Below the pieces are notes generated by a model that worked only from the letters and a program-made list of their open reading frames with translations, did not search any database and had not been told where the DNA came from. This document shows positions 9,263-18,569 of a DNA stretch of 64,000 nucleotides, in pieces. Position numbers and translations under genes: made by a program. This DNA is from Polaribacter sp. Z022 (lineage in GTDB: Bacteria > Bacteroidota > Bacteroidia > Flavobacteriales > Flavobacteriaceae). The DNA is taken from positions 62,001 through 126,000 of the forward strand of contig NZ_JALCZO010000004.1 in NCBI RefSeq assembly GCF_023555495.1, given 5' to 3'. Each line of letters begins with the position of its first letter. Position 1 is the first letter of the stretch.

Positions 9263-9802
9263 TTAAAATAATTCAGGTTTTTTTCCTTTTACACCTATAT
9301 AAAAAGCTTTAAAAACTTCAAAATCTTTAGTTTTATCGTTTGTAGTATAATAAGGCTCAGATACTTTAACCTTTTTTTCACCAAAATCTAAAGTAGCCAT
9401 AACAACTGGCACATTAGCCCCTTTTGCTATATAGTAAAAGCCTGTTTTCCACTTTTCTACCTTTTTTCTTGTTCCTTCTGGAGATAAACCTAATTTAAAT
9501 TCTTCTTTAGAATTAAACACATCTATAACAGAATCTACTAAATTGCTACTCTTAGACCTATCTACTGGTGTACCTCCTAACATTTTAAAGAAAAAACCAA
9601 AAGGAGGTTTAAATAAAGAATTTTTACCAATAAAATGAATCATTGTACCAGAAGACATTCTTGCTAAAATTGCAATAGGAAAATCTACCCAACTGGTGTG
9701 TGGTGCAGCAATAACAACATATTTCTTAATATCTTGAGGAAAATCGTTTTCTAATTTCCACCCTAAAATGGTAAATAATATAAATTTAGCTAAGCTTTTC
9801 AT
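9263..9802 (-). CDS. 1-acylglycerol-3-phosphate acyltransferase family protein
   Basis: A 179-residue PlsC-like acyltransferase transferring an acyl group to a glycerophospholipid or related acceptor at the inner membrane. It has the HxxxxD catalytic motif (APHTSWVDF, around residues 34-42) and the EGTR phosphate-binding motif (SPEGTRKK). At 179 residues it is shorter than PlsC (about 240), as in compact flavobacterial homologues. Monocistronic, divergent from rmuC. Confidence 0.87.
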   Translation of the reverse strand: MKSLAKFILFTILGWKLENDFPQDIKKYVVIAAPHTSWVDFPIAILARMSSGTMIHFIGKNSLFKPPFGFFFKMLGGTPVDRSKSSNLVDSVIDVFNSKEEFKLGLSPEGTRKKVEKWKTGFYYIAKGANVPVVMATLDFGEKKVKVSEPYYTTNDKTKDFEVFKAFYIGVKGKKPELF

Positions 9803-9891
9803 GAAAAGTAAAAGTGGAAGTGTTAATAAAATCCTTATTTAAAGGTTTTGTGTTGTCATTTAAAGCGATAAATTTATGAACTTAAATTGAC

Positions 9892-11235
9892 ATGATGAAC
9901 GAATTGATAATTTACTTACTTATAGCACTGATTTTTAGTGTTATAGGTTTTTACATAGGCAACCTTTTAACGAAATTAAAGTTTGAAAAAGAAAAAGGTG
10001 ATACAGAAAAAGTAACATCTACCCTAGAATTTGAAATTTCTAAATTAAAAGAAAGCATAAAAAATGCTGAAAACAAAACTGAAGAACTACAAAGCGAATT
10101 AAAATTTATACAAAAAGAAAAAGAAAATTTAATTTCTGATAAAACTCGTTTAGAAACCGAGTATAAAAATACTGAAGAAAAACTTCAAGAAAACAAAGAA
10201 GAAGTAGAAAAACTTCAAGATAAATTTACCAAGGAATTCGAAAATTTAGCCAACAAAATTTTAGAAGAAAAATCAAATAAATTTACTGAACAAAACAAAG
10301 AAAATTTAAAAATAATTTTAAATCCTTTACAAGAAAAAATTAAAGTTTTTGAAGACAAAGTAGATAAAACTCATAAAGAAAGTATTGATTATCATGCTGC
10401 TTTACGTCAACAAATTTTAGGCTTAAAAGAACTAAACCAACAAATGAGCAAAGAAACCTTAAACCTTACCAAAGCTTTAAAAGGAGATAATAAAGCACAA
10501 GGTAATTGGGGTGAATTAGTACTAGAAAGAGTTTTAGAAAAATCTGGTTTAGAGAAAGATAGAGAGTATTATGTACAGCAAAGTTTTACCAATGATGAAG
10601 GAAAAAGAATTTTACCAGATGTTGTAATTCATTTACCAGATAACAAAAAAATGGTAGTAGATTCTAAAGTTTCTTTAACCGCTTATGAGCAATTTGTAAA
10701 CGAAGAAGATGAAACTTTAAAAGCACAATTTTTAAAAGATCATGTTGCATCTTTAAAAAGACATGTAGAGCAATTATCAGAAAAAAAATACGAAGATATT
10801 TACAGAATCGAATCTCCAGATTTTGTATTACTATTTATACCAATAGAACCTGCATTTGCAGTTGCAATTAATGCAGACAACCATTTATATAATAAAGCAT
10901 TCGAAAAAAATATAGTAATTGTTACACCTACTACTCTATTGGCAACTTTAAGAACTATAGATTCTATGTGGAATAATGAAAAGCAACAAAGAAATGCTAT
11001 AGAAATTGCAAGACAAGCAGGTGCTTTATATGATAAGTTTGATGGTCTTTTAAAAGATTTAGTTGGTATTGGTAAGAGAATAGATGATAGCAAAAAAGAA
11101 TACTCTAATGCTATGAATAAGCTTGTAGATGGTAGAGGAAACTTAATTACTAGTGTTGAAAAATTGAAAAAAATGGGTGCAAAAGCTAAAAAATCGCTTC
11201 CAGAAAATATTATTGAAAGAGCTAGTGAAGATTAG
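9892..11235 (+). CDS. rmuC: DNA recombination protein RmuC
   Basis: A 447-residue RmuC family protein: N-terminal membrane helix (residues 5-22), a long charged coiled coil (about 35-150), then the RmuC nuclease-like domain with GNWGELVLERVLE, LPDVVIHLPDNKKMVVDSKVS and FVLLFIPIEPAF. E. coli RmuC limits DNA inversion at short repeats. ATG at 9892 or the adjacent ATG at 9895 could be the start. A strong bidirectional terminator follows. Confidence 0.92.
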   Translation: MMNELIIYLLIALIFSVIGFYIGNLLTKLKFEKEKGDTEKVTSTLEFEISKLKESIKNAENKTEELQSELKFIQKEKENLISDKTRLETEYKNTEEKLQENKEEVEKLQDKFTKEFENLANKILEEKSNKFTEQNKENLKIILNPLQEKIKVFEDKVDKTHKESIDYHAALRQQILGLKELNQQMSKETLNLTKALKGDNKAQGNWGELVLERVLEKSGLEKDREYYVQQSFTNDEGKRILPDVVIHLPDNKKMVVDSKVSLTAYEQFVNEEDETLKAQFLKDHVASLKRHVEQLSEKKYEDIYRIESPDFVLLFIPIEPAFAVAINADNHLYNKAFEKNIVIVTPTTLLATLRTIDSMWNNEKQQRNAIEIARQAGALYDKFDGLLKDLVGIGKRIDDSKKEYSNAMNKLVDGRGNLITSVEKLKKMGAKAKKSLPENIIERASED

Positions 11236-11253
11236 CTTTTAAATACTTAAACT

Positions 11254-11288
11254 AAAAAAGCATCAAGTAAATACTTGATGCTTTTTTT
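11254..11288. terminator. bidirectional terminator between rmuC and glyA
   Basis: AAAGCATCAAGT/ACTTGATGC stem flanked by an A run on the left and a T run on the right, placed between two convergent genes. Confidence 0.88.
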
Positions 11289-11320
11289 ATAATGAATCCT
11301 TACTATTGTAAGGTCTATAT

Positions 11321-12595
11321 TTACATTACAAATAATCTTCTTGCACTCATCATATGTGCTACTCTTTCACCAATTTCGTGTAATTTCTCTTCATTTTCAG
11401 CATTCTGAATAGCTTCATCAATAAAGTTTACAACAGCTTTCATATCTTCTTCTTCTAAACCACGAGTTGTAATTGCAGCAGTTCCAATACGAATTCCAGA
11501 AGTTACAAATGGAGATTTATCATCAAAAGGAACCATATTTTTGTTAACTGTAATATCTGCTTTACCTAAAGCAATTTCTGCATCTTTACCAGAAATATCT
11601 TTGTTACGTAAATCTATTAACATACAGTGGTTGTCTGTTCCACCAGAAATAATATTATAACCTTTTGCAACAAATTCTTTAGCCATTGCTGCAGCGTTTT
11701 CTTTAACTTGTAATTGGTATTCTAAAAACTCATCTGTTAAAGCTTCACCAAAAGCAACAGCTTTAGCAGCAATAACATGCTCTAATGGTCCTCCTTGATT
11801 TCCTGGAAAAACAGAAGAATTAATTAAAGTAGACATTTTCTTTAATTTACCAGACTTTAATTTTAATCCGAAAGGATTTTCAAAATCTTTACCAATCATA
11901 ATCATACCACCTCTTGGTCCACGTAAGGTTTTGTGAGTAGTTGTAGTAACAATATGACAGTGTGGTAATGGATCGTTTAAAATACCTTTAGCAATTAAAC
12001 CTGCTGGATGAGAAATATCTGCCATTAAAATAGCACCTACTTCATCAGCAATTTCTCTAAATTTTGCAAAATCAATGTCTCTAGAATAAGCAGAAGCACC
12101 AGCAATAATTAATTTTGGCTTGTGTTCTTTAGCTTGTTGAGCAACATGAGTATAATCTATTCTACCAGTTTCTTTATCAACTCCGTAAAATACAGGATTG
12201 TATAATTTACCAGAAAAGTTTACTGGAGAACCATGAGTTAAATGACCTCCATGAGATAAATCGAAACCTAAAACTGTATCACCTGGCTTTAAACAAGCTG
12301 CAAAAACAGCTGTATTAGCCTGAGAACCTGAGTGAGGTTGAACGTTTACATATTCTGCTCCAAATAATTCTTTAGCTCTATCTATAGCAATTTGCTCTAT
12401 AACATCAACAACTTCACATCCTCCATAATATCTCTTTCCAGGATATCCTTCAGCATATTTGTTGGTTAAAATAGAACCTTGAGCTTTCATTACTTCATCA
12501 CTTACAAAGTTTTCTGAAGCGATTAACTCTAAACCATTTAATTGTCTTTCTTTTTCTTCCTGAATAAGGTCAAAAATTTGATTGTCTAATTGCAT
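11321..12595 (-). CDS. glyA: serine hydroxymethyltransferase
   Basis: A 424-residue PLP enzyme interconverting serine and glycine with tetrahydrofolate; it supplies one-carbon units. Signatures: [11 protein letters not shown] near the N-terminus, [15 protein letters not shown] with the PLP Lys, and [14 protein letters not shown] near the C-terminus. I choose ATG 12595 ([10 protein letters not shown]). An in-frame upstream extension to 12637 would run through a good -7 promoter element at 12619-12626 and adds residues not normal for GlyA. Confidence 0.95.
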   Translation of the reverse strand: MQLDNQIFDLIQEEKERQLNGLELIASENFVSDEVMKAQGSILTNKYAEGYPGKRYYGGCEVVDVIEQIAIDRAKELFGAEYVNVQPHSGSQANTAVFAACLKPGDTVLGFDLSHGGHLTHGSPVNFSGKLYNPVFYGVDKETGRIDYTHVAQQAKEHKPKLIIAGASAYSRDIDFAKFREIADEVGAILMADISHPAGLIAKGILNDPLPHCHIVTTTTHKTLRGPRGGMIMIGKDFENPFGLKLKSGKLKKMSTLINSSVFPGNQGGPLEHVIAAKAVAFGEALTDEFLEYQLQVKENAAAMAKEFVAKGYNIISGGTDNHCMLIDLRNKDISGKDAEIALGKADITVNKNMVPFDDKSPFVTSGIRIGTAAITTRGLEEEDMKAVVNFIDEAIQNAENEEKLHEIGERVAHMMSARRLFVM

Positions 12596-12618
12596 TGTTG
12601 TTGTTTTTATAGAAGCAT

Positions 12619-12626
12619 CAAAAATA
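12619..12626 (-). promoter_or_regulatory. -7 promoter element of glyA
   Basis: TATTTTTG on the minus strand matches the Bacteroidetes TAnnTTTG element and ends 23 bases before the ATG at 12595. An imperfectly spaced inverted repeat TATCAA-GTT-TTGATA (12668-12682) lies upstream and could be an operator. Confidence 0.55.
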
Positions 12627-12755
12627 ACAAAAAACATATATGTAAAAAATAAGTTTTAATGATATTTTATCAAGTTTTGATATTATTATCTTTTTGAGAA
12701 AAAAGTTGATGTTTTAATATATTTACTTTAAAATTTAAATCATTATTAGAAAATA

Positions 12756-12775
12756 TTTAAAACTTAAGTTTTAAA
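12756..12775. repeat. perfect 20-bp palindrome
   Basis: TTTAAAACTTAAGTTTTAAA reads the same on both strands. It lies in the 12596-12863 gap between glyA and the end of the metallopeptidase operon. No gene or other structure was found in this gap apart from the glyA promoter. Confidence 0.7.
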
Positions 12776-12863
12776 CGCTAAACTTAAAAATTTCGAATAA
12801 CTAATTCAGTTAATCTGTGTTTTAAAATTTATGTTCAATATTAGTATTAAACAATAACTAAAT

Positions 12864-14054
12864 TTACTTCAAATTCTTTAGGATAAAGTCTACAGTTTTA
12901 TTGGTATTTTTATTTTCAGAATAAGAATCTGTAATATGCTTTGAGTTGATTGCGTGTTTTTTATCAATCATATAAGCAATATCATCAACATATTCTAAAG
13001 ACACTTTACCAGTTAGTAACAGACTTAAATCTTTCCCTTTTTGATGGTAATCGTAAATCTTTTTTAATCCTGTTAAATACAAATAATCTTTGGTAAAACC
13101 TCCTCCTCTATGTGCTCTTACAGAAATGTAAAAAGCTTCATCTTTTTTTAAATCATAACCATTGTGTAGCATTCTAAAAGTTCTTGAAAACGAATATCCT
13201 TTTGCTAAACTATCTACTGCTAAAACTCTGTATGCTAATTCTCTTAGTCTTTTTACTGTTAAATTACCAGACATATATTCGCTAAAAACAGCTAAACCTT
13301 CTTGTGTTTCTTCATTGTTTGGAAAACCGTGAGAAAACACTTTTAAAGGATGTAACATACCATTCATTGTTGTTACCATATGAACCCCAATTTCGTGATT
13401 TGTTAAAATATTTATTTGGTTTTCTGAAAACACATGATTTTCATTTAAAACCAATGCCTGAATACTATTAGAAACCATGGCAATAGCTCCCATAGTTTTA
13501 GAGTTTTTTATAGAATAACTAAAATCATAATTTTTAGAATATTCTCTAAAAAACTGATGAGATTCTGTTGCAGAATATTTAGGCTTAAAAATTTCAGATT
13601 TATCATCTTCACTTTCAAAATGAAGAATAAATTTTGCGTTTTCTACATCTTGCTCTGTAGGTGTACCAAAAGAACGTAAACTATTGTAATAAAAACGTTT
13701 ACCTTTACCAATAGTTTCTATACATTGTATTAATCCTGAATAAAAATAGATGATATCTTCATAGAAATCTCGTAATTTTTCATCTTCAATATCATCAATA
13801 GTTAAGGCAAAAAATTCTTTATGTAAGCTAAATTTATCAAAATCTCTTTTTGGATATTTAAATTTAGGTTCTTTTAAATATTTAGATTTATAAAATTTCT
13901 TTTTCTCTTTTTCAATATTAATTGGATTCACATAATTGAGCATCTCAATTTTTTTCACCAAAACATCTATTTGATGGTCTATTTCAAATAGCTTTTTGTT
14001 TTTTACAGAAACATCATTCTTCATAAAATCTAGATTACTTAAAAGTGGCAGCAA
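12864..14054 (-). CDS. MATCAP-like (DUF1704) HExxxH metallo-carboxypeptidase homologue
   Basis: A 396-residue protein of the family databases call 'flavohemoglobin expression-modulating QEGLA motif protein' (DUF1704). It has an HExxxH zinc motif (NHEIGVH, residues 219-225) and the family motif QEGLA (251-255), whose Glu is the likely third ligand. Eukaryotic relatives include MATCAP tubulin tyrosine carboxypeptidases with the same HExxxH (family knowledge). It is therefore probably a C-terminal amino-acid-removing peptidase rather than a regulator. Start at 14054, 2 bases after the amidohydrolase stop; Met11 (14024) is an alternative. It ends the operon running from 18445. Confidence 0.85.
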   Translation of the reverse strand: MLPLLSNLDFMKNDVSVKNKKLFEIDHQIDVLVKKIEMLNYVNPINIEKEKKKFYKSKYLKEPKFKYPKRDFDKFSLHKEFFALTIDDIEDEKLRDFYEDIIYFYSGLIQCIETIGKGKRFYYNSLRSFGTPTEQDVENAKFILHFESEDDKSEIFKPKYSATESHQFFREYSKNYDFSYSIKNSKTMGAIAMVSNSIQALVLNENHVFSENQINILTNHEIGVHMVTTMNGMLHPLKVFSHGFPNNEETQEGLAVFSEYMSGNLTVKRLRELAYRVLAVDSLAKGYSFSRTFRMLHNGYDLKKDEAFYISVRAHRGGGFTKDYLYLTGLKKIYDYHQKGKDLSLLLTGKVSLEYVDDIAYMIDKKHAINSKHITDSYSENKNTNKTVDFILKNLK

Positions 14055-14056
14055 AT

Positions 14057-14887
14057 TTACAACTTATGGTTTTTATAAAAAGTATCTGCGTGATTTTTTA
14101 ATTCGGTTTGCAAAAACTTTTCTACAGATGCAACCACTTCTGGAAACATTATTTGCGACAATTCATCACAATAAACTTTTGCTATTTCTGTAGCTAAAAC
14201 CAATGTGTTATTAAAATTTTGGGTAATGTATTTTAAGAAATATCCATTTCCTTTAAAAGTGTCATTTATTTTAGACGTAGATACAATACCATTAGGCATT
14301 GGTGTTTTCTCTAAAATTGCTCTCCAAAATTCTATTTCTTTTCCAAATCGTTTATTATCTACATTAGAAGTTCCTAAATTCCAAGTTGGCACTTCTCTTG
14401 TCCAACGTTTCCAGTTATAAGAATGCATATCATATACAATACAAACACCAAATTTTTCTTCTAATTTAGATATCAATGCATGCACAACCTTATAAAAATT
14501 TGCATGTTTTTGCATGCTTTTATCGTACATTTTTTTTGATAAAGGTTTTTTCCATAGTTGTTTACCCCAAGCATCCTCATAAATTGCATTATCTGGAGCT
14601 CTGTTTAAATCGTATTCAAAACGAGAATCACAACCAGCTATAACAATAGGATGTGTTTTAACCATTTCTTTGGTTTCTGGATCTTCTTCAAACCAACGTT
14701 CATATGCTGTGTGCAAACAATTATCCCATAGTTCTTTTCTAAATTGATGTCCATCATGTACTGCACCACAAGCATAATGTACATATTTATCAATTTTAAT
14801 TGTAAAAGAATAATCTAAAGAAACTGCTTCAAAAATTTCTTCATTTTCTATTTTTTGAATAATATTTTCTAAAGATAATTTTTCCAT
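14057..14887 (-). CDS. N-formylglutamate amidohydrolase family protein
   Basis: A 276-residue member of the FGase family (PF05013), zinc hydrolases that cleave N-formyl-L-glutamate or related amides. Visible motifs are GCDSRFEYDLNRAP near the middle and VYDMHSYNWKR. Nothing indicates a histidine-degradation (hut) context; instead it sits between a TerB-like gene (1-base gap) and the HExxxH peptidase (2-base gap). An acyl-amino-acid or acyl-peptide substrate made or imported by operon partners is more plausible than N-formylglutamate from histidine; that is inference. Confidence 0.85.
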   Translation of the reverse strand: MEKLSLENIIQKIENEEIFEAVSLDYSFTIKIDKYVHYACGAVHDGHQFRKELWDNCLHTAYERWFEEDPETKEMVKTHPIVIAGCDSRFEYDLNRAPDNAIYEDAWGKQLWKKPLSKKMYDKSMQKHANFYKVVHALISKLEEKFGVCIVYDMHSYNWKRWTREVPTWNLGTSNVDNKRFGKEIEFWRAILEKTPMPNGIVSTSKINDTFKGNGYFLKYITQNFNNTLVLATEIAKVYCDELSQIMFPEVVASVEKFLQTELKNHADTFYKNHKL

Positions 14888-14888
14888 T

Positions 14889-15218
14889 TTAACGAATAAT
14901 TTTCTTTAAAATACCAAATACTTTCCTTTCTAAAACATCTACAGATCCATCTGCAAAAAAGACATTTTTTATATCTTTTATTAAAGCCTCTTTTTCTTTT
15001 TCATCAAAATTATTATCAAAAATATATTGCTGAATTTTATTTAAGCTATCTTCATCAGAATCTATAACAACTTCTGTATGAATTCTATGATAAGTAGCTT
15101 CATTTACTCTAGATAAAATATAATTTTCTTCTTCTTTAGATTCAAAAAAATTACAATGTGCAGCATACAATAATACATATGCTAAAAATTCATTTTTACT
15201 CCAATTTATATTTTCCAT
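14889..15218 (-). CDS. small TerB-like helical protein
   Basis: A 109-residue acidic, helical cytoplasmic protein. The C-terminal half (NVFFADGSVDVLERKVFGIL) resembles the TerB fold, in which an 'aDG.vd..E...l' motif recurs, but confident family assignment needs a profile search. It overlaps the sulfurtransferase gene by 13 bases and ends 1 base before the amidohydrolase gene, so it is firmly part of the operon. Confidence 0.65.
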   Translation of the reverse strand: MENINWSKNEFLAYVLLYAAHCNFFESKEEENYILSRVNEATYHRIHTEVVIDSDEDSLNKIQQYIFDNNFDEKEKEALIKDIKNVFFADGSVDVLERKVFGILKKIIR

Positions 15219-16063
15219 ATTAAATTTCTTATTGGTAAACCTTCTGTACTACCCCATTCTGTCCAAGAACCATCATAAACAGCATAAGATTTTTGATTTG
15301 TAATTGCTGCTCCTAAAGCTAAAATTGATGCTGTAATTCCTGTTCCACAAGTAAAAACTAACTCTTTTTCATCAGGATTTAGTTCTTTATATATTTTTAA
15401 CAGGTCTTCTTTAGGTTTTACTAATCCATCTTTTAAAATATTACCAAATGGAAAACTAACAGAATTAGGAATATGTCCTCCTTTTACTTCTTTTCTTGGT
15501 TCTGGTTCAGTTGTATAAAAACGTCCTTTAGAACGTGCATCTGCAATTAAAATATTTTTATCTTCTAAACTAGATAAAACTTCTTTTGTATATGTTATTT
15601 TCTGAGGCTGATAATCAACTTTAAAATTACCTTTAGATAAATTATTTTTTTGTTGATTTTCTATTGGAAATTTTTCTTCTTTCCATTTTGGCAAACCTCC
15701 ATTTAAAACTGCAATATTTTTAAAGCCCATTAATTGAAAAAGCCACCAAACTCTTGGTGAAGAATAAACACCTAAATCGTCATAACAAACTATAATACTA
15801 CTCTTATTTATTCCTAATTCTTGTGCTTTTAACTCAAATTCTTGAGGTGATAAAGCAGTATTTGGAAATGGTGCTTTAATATCTGAAAACACGTTTTTTA
15901 TATCAAAGAAAAGAGCGCCTTTAATTTGTTTTTTTTGTTCTATTAATGTTTTTTTAGCTGTTACTTTAGGTATTGTACAATCTAATACAATAAGGTTTTT
16001 ATCATTTAAATGAGATAACAACCAAGAAGCAGAAACTAAAGGTTTAGGTAATTTTAAAGACAT
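15206..16063 (-). CDS. rhodanese-type sulfurtransferase
   Basis: A 285-residue two-domain thiosulfate/3-mercaptopyruvate sulfurtransferase. The C-terminal domain holds the active loop FTCGTGITAS with the persulfide Cys (about residue 240). The N-terminal domain has VCYDDLGVYSSPRVWW, where the catalytic Cys is replaced, as normal. A CGTG loop is close to the CG(S/T)GVTA of mercaptopyruvate sulfurtransferases. It is the second cistron after the ATP-grasp gene, with a 1-base gap, suggesting a sulfur step in the pathway. Confidence 0.9.
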   Translation of the reverse strand: MSLKLPKPLVSASWLLSHLNDKNLIVLDCTIPKVTAKKTLIEQKKQIKGALFFDIKNVFSDIKAPFPNTALSPQEFELKAQELGINKSSIIVCYDDLGVYSSPRVWWLFQLMGFKNIAVLNGGLPKWKEEKFPIENQQKNNLSKGNFKVDYQPQKITYTKEVLSSLEDKNILIADARSKGRFYTTEPEPRKEVKGGHIPNSVSFPFGNILKDGLVKPKEDLLKIYKELNPDEKELVFTCGTGITASILALGAAITNQKSYAVYDGSWTEWGSTEGLPIRNLIWKI

Positions 16064-16064
16064 A

Positions 16065-17099
16065 TTAAGCTTCGTCTACTAATTTTTTAAATGATGATTT
16101 TCTTCTAAAAGCAGCGTCTTTTTCTAACACTTTACTTTCCATAAAGTTAACTACCTTTTCTTGAATTCTTGTTTTATATACTTTATTCATATAAGTTATT
16201 CCTCCTGGAGACATTACATTTACCTCCACTAACTTTCCTCCAATTACATCAATACCAACAAAATACAAACCATCTTTAACCAATTTAGGTCCAATTCTAG
16301 CACATAATTTTTTCTCTTCTGCTGTTAATTTGTGCTTTTCTATAGTACCCCCTGCAGAAACATTAGAACGATGATCTTTATCTCCTGGAACTCTTTTCAT
16401 TGCTCCAATTGGCACTCCATTTAAAATTAAAATTCTTACATCTCCTTTATCTGCTCCATCTATATATTCTTGAAGAATAACGTATTCTGATCCTCCTTGA
16501 CTTTTACTAATATAAAAATCTAACAAAGAGTTAATATTTCCCATTGCAGATTTTTCTATTAAAATAACACCAGAACCCCCAAAACCATTTAACGGTTTTA
16601 AAATCATTTTATCTGAAGGAGACTCTTCTATCATTTGAATTAAATAATCTTTATTCTTAGAAACATGTGTAACAGGAATAATTTCATTATTTGGATCTTC
16701 AAAAACTGCAGTGTACAATTTATTGTTTGCTTCACGCAATCCTTGTACTGAATTTATAATAAAAACATCATCTTTTACAGAGTCTAAAAAGTTTAACATT
16801 AACGGATCTAAAGGCGGTTCTGCACGCATAAAAATAACATCGAAACCAGCTAATGGCAACATTTCTACTCTTGTAGTAGTAGATTTATAAAAACTCTTAA
16901 TATTACTTGATATTTTATCTACTCTATTTAGAATAGTACAAAAAGCATTGGTTACACTATTTCTAATAGTTAAATTAGAAGGTGTACAAATTGCAACTCC
17001 ATGACCACGTTTTACACATTCGTGTATTAAAGTTAAAGAAGTATCGTTTTCTGGAGATTTTATACTTTCCCAAGGATACATTAAAAAACAAACATTCAT
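16065..17099 (-). CDS. ATP-grasp ligase, glutathione-synthetase-like
   Basis: A 344-residue ATP-grasp enzyme. The N-terminal domain has a GshB-like layout (MRAEPPLDPLMLNFLDS). The ATP-grasp core has MILKPLNGFGGSGVILIE, EYIDGADKGDVRILIL and, for metal binding, VEVNVMSPGGITYMN. This matches glutathione synthetase-type amino-acid ligases. I see no glutamate-cysteine ligase nearby, so glutathione need not be the product; a different gamma- or alpha-linked peptide is possible. It lies 20 bases downstream of the transporter gene and 1 base before the sulfurtransferase. Confidence 0.85.
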   Translation of the reverse strand: MNVCFLMYPWESIKSPENDTSLTLIHECVKRGHGVAICTPSNLTIRNSVTNAFCTILNRVDKISSNIKSFYKSTTTRVEMLPLAGFDVIFMRAEPPLDPLMLNFLDSVKDDVFIINSVQGLREANNKLYTAVFEDPNNEIIPVTHVSKNKDYLIQMIEESPSDKMILKPLNGFGGSGVILIEKSAMGNINSLLDFYISKSQGGSEYVILQEYIDGADKGDVRILILNGVPIGAMKRVPGDKDHRSNVSAGGTIEKHKLTAEEKKLCARIGPKLVKDGLYFVGIDVIGGKLVEVNVMSPGGITYMNKVYKTRIQEKVVNFMESKVLEKDAAFRRKSSFKKLVDEA

Positions 17100-17119
17100 A
17101 GTAGTATTTTTTTTAAAAT

Positions 17120-18445
17120 TTATTTTACATTTTCATAATTATCATCCCATTCTTTTGGTTGAGGGTCATGTAGTTTTCCTAAAGATTTTGCCACAATCAT
17201 AGAAACTGTTGCATCTCCAGTAACATTTACAGTAGTTCTCATCATATCTAAAGGTCTGTCTACTGCAAAAATTAATGCCAATCCAATTGGTAATAATTCT
17301 GCAGGAAAACCTATAGATTCTAAAACGATTACTAACATAACCATACCTGCACTTGGTACTGCAGCAGAACCAATAGAAGCTAATAAAGCTGTAGCTACAA
17401 TTATTAACTGATTAGAAAAAGTTAAACCTTCTGGCCAAATAACTTGCATAATAAAAACTGCTGCTATTGCTTGATACAAACTTGTTCCGTCCATATTAAT
17501 AGTGGCTCCAACAGGTAAAACAAAACCAGAAACCTCTTTATCTACACCAATATGTTCTTCAACTCTTTCCATTGTAACTGGTAAAGTTGCTGCACTAGAA
17601 CTTGTAGAAAAAGCTAATAATTGTGCTGGACTAATTTGTTTTAAAAACCAAAGTGGAGATTTTTTTGTGTAAACACTTACCATTATTAAATAAAAACCTA
17701 TCATTAATAATAATCCTGCAACAACACAAATTGCATAAACTAACAGTTTTAAAAGTATCTCAGTATCATCAAAAGCAATAATTACATTGGCTAATAATGC
17801 AAATACGGCATAAGGTGCAAAAAGCATAATTAAATCTACCATTTTCATTACAACTTCGTTTAATGAATCAAAGAAATCCATTAAAGGTTTTGCTTTTTTT
17901 TCTGGAATTAATAATAAAGAAATTCCTACAAAAAGTGCAAAAAAGATAATTTGTAACATACTAGCATTTCCTAAAGAAGTAAAAATATTACTTGGAAAAA
18001 TATCTACCAAAGCTTGTAATGGGCCTGCATCATTTTGTGCAGAAGCTTTTGCTAACTTATCTACAACACCAGAAGAAGTTTCGTATTTAGCCTTAATTTT
18101 TTCTATAGTATCTGCAGACATTCCTGCTCCAGGTTTAACAACATTTACAATTCCTAACCCTATAATTATGGCAACTAAAGTAGTCATCATATAAATTACC
18201 ATAGTTCTAAGCCCCATTTTTTTAATTTTAGAAATATCTTTTAAATCAGAAATTCCTTTAATTAAAGAAGCTAAAATTAATGGCACTGCTATTAATTTTA
18301 ATAAGTTTATAAAAATGGTACCAAATGGTTTTATCCAATCTGTAACAAAACCTTTTCCTCCATCTACAGAGTTCATAATAAATCCAAAGATGATTCCAAG
18401 AACCATTCCTATTAATATTTTCCAGTGTAATGCTAGTTTTTTCAT
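17120..18445 (-). CDS. dicarboxylate/amino acid:cation symporter
   Basis: A 441-residue DAACS-family transporter for glutamate, aspartate or C4-dicarboxylates coupled to Na+ or H+. Diagnostic stretches: serine-rich FSTSSSAATLPVTMERVEE, NMDGTSLYQAI, and DRPLDMMRTTVNVTGDATVS. About eight membrane helices plus two re-entrant hairpins fit the length. ATG 18445 (MKKLALHWKILIG) is preferred over an upstream in-frame ATG giving a 33-residue extension without family support. It is the likely first gene of the operon ending at 12864, so glutamate or aspartate may be the pathway substrate. Confidence 0.93.
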   Translation of the reverse strand: MKKLALHWKILIGMVLGIIFGFIMNSVDGGKGFVTDWIKPFGTIFINLLKLIAVPLILASLIKGISDLKDISKIKKMGLRTMVIYMMTTLVAIIIGLGIVNVVKPGAGMSADTIEKIKAKYETSSGVVDKLAKASAQNDAGPLQALVDIFPSNIFTSLGNASMLQIIFFALFVGISLLLIPEKKAKPLMDFFDSLNEVVMKMVDLIMLFAPYAVFALLANVIIAFDDTEILLKLLVYAICVVAGLLLMIGFYLIMVSVYTKKSPLWFLKQISPAQLLAFSTSSSAATLPVTMERVEEHIGVDKEVSGFVLPVGATINMDGTSLYQAIAAVFIMQVIWPEGLTFSNQLIIVATALLASIGSAAVPSAGMVMLVIVLESIGFPAELLPIGLALIFAVDRPLDMMRTTVNVTGDATVSMIVAKSLGKLHDPQPKEWDDNYENVK

Positions 18446-18569
18446 TAAATAATTTATAGTTAGTAAGATTTTTGAAAGGTAAAAAAAATAATTATAAGGT
18501 GATGTGACTTTATTTGTATATTGTGTCATAAAATTAGAAAACATTCATATTAATTATTAAAAACAAAAA

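Noticed and set aside
12596..12637. Longer N-terminus of glyA
   Set aside because: The extension crosses a good -7 promoter element and adds residues not seen in GlyA.
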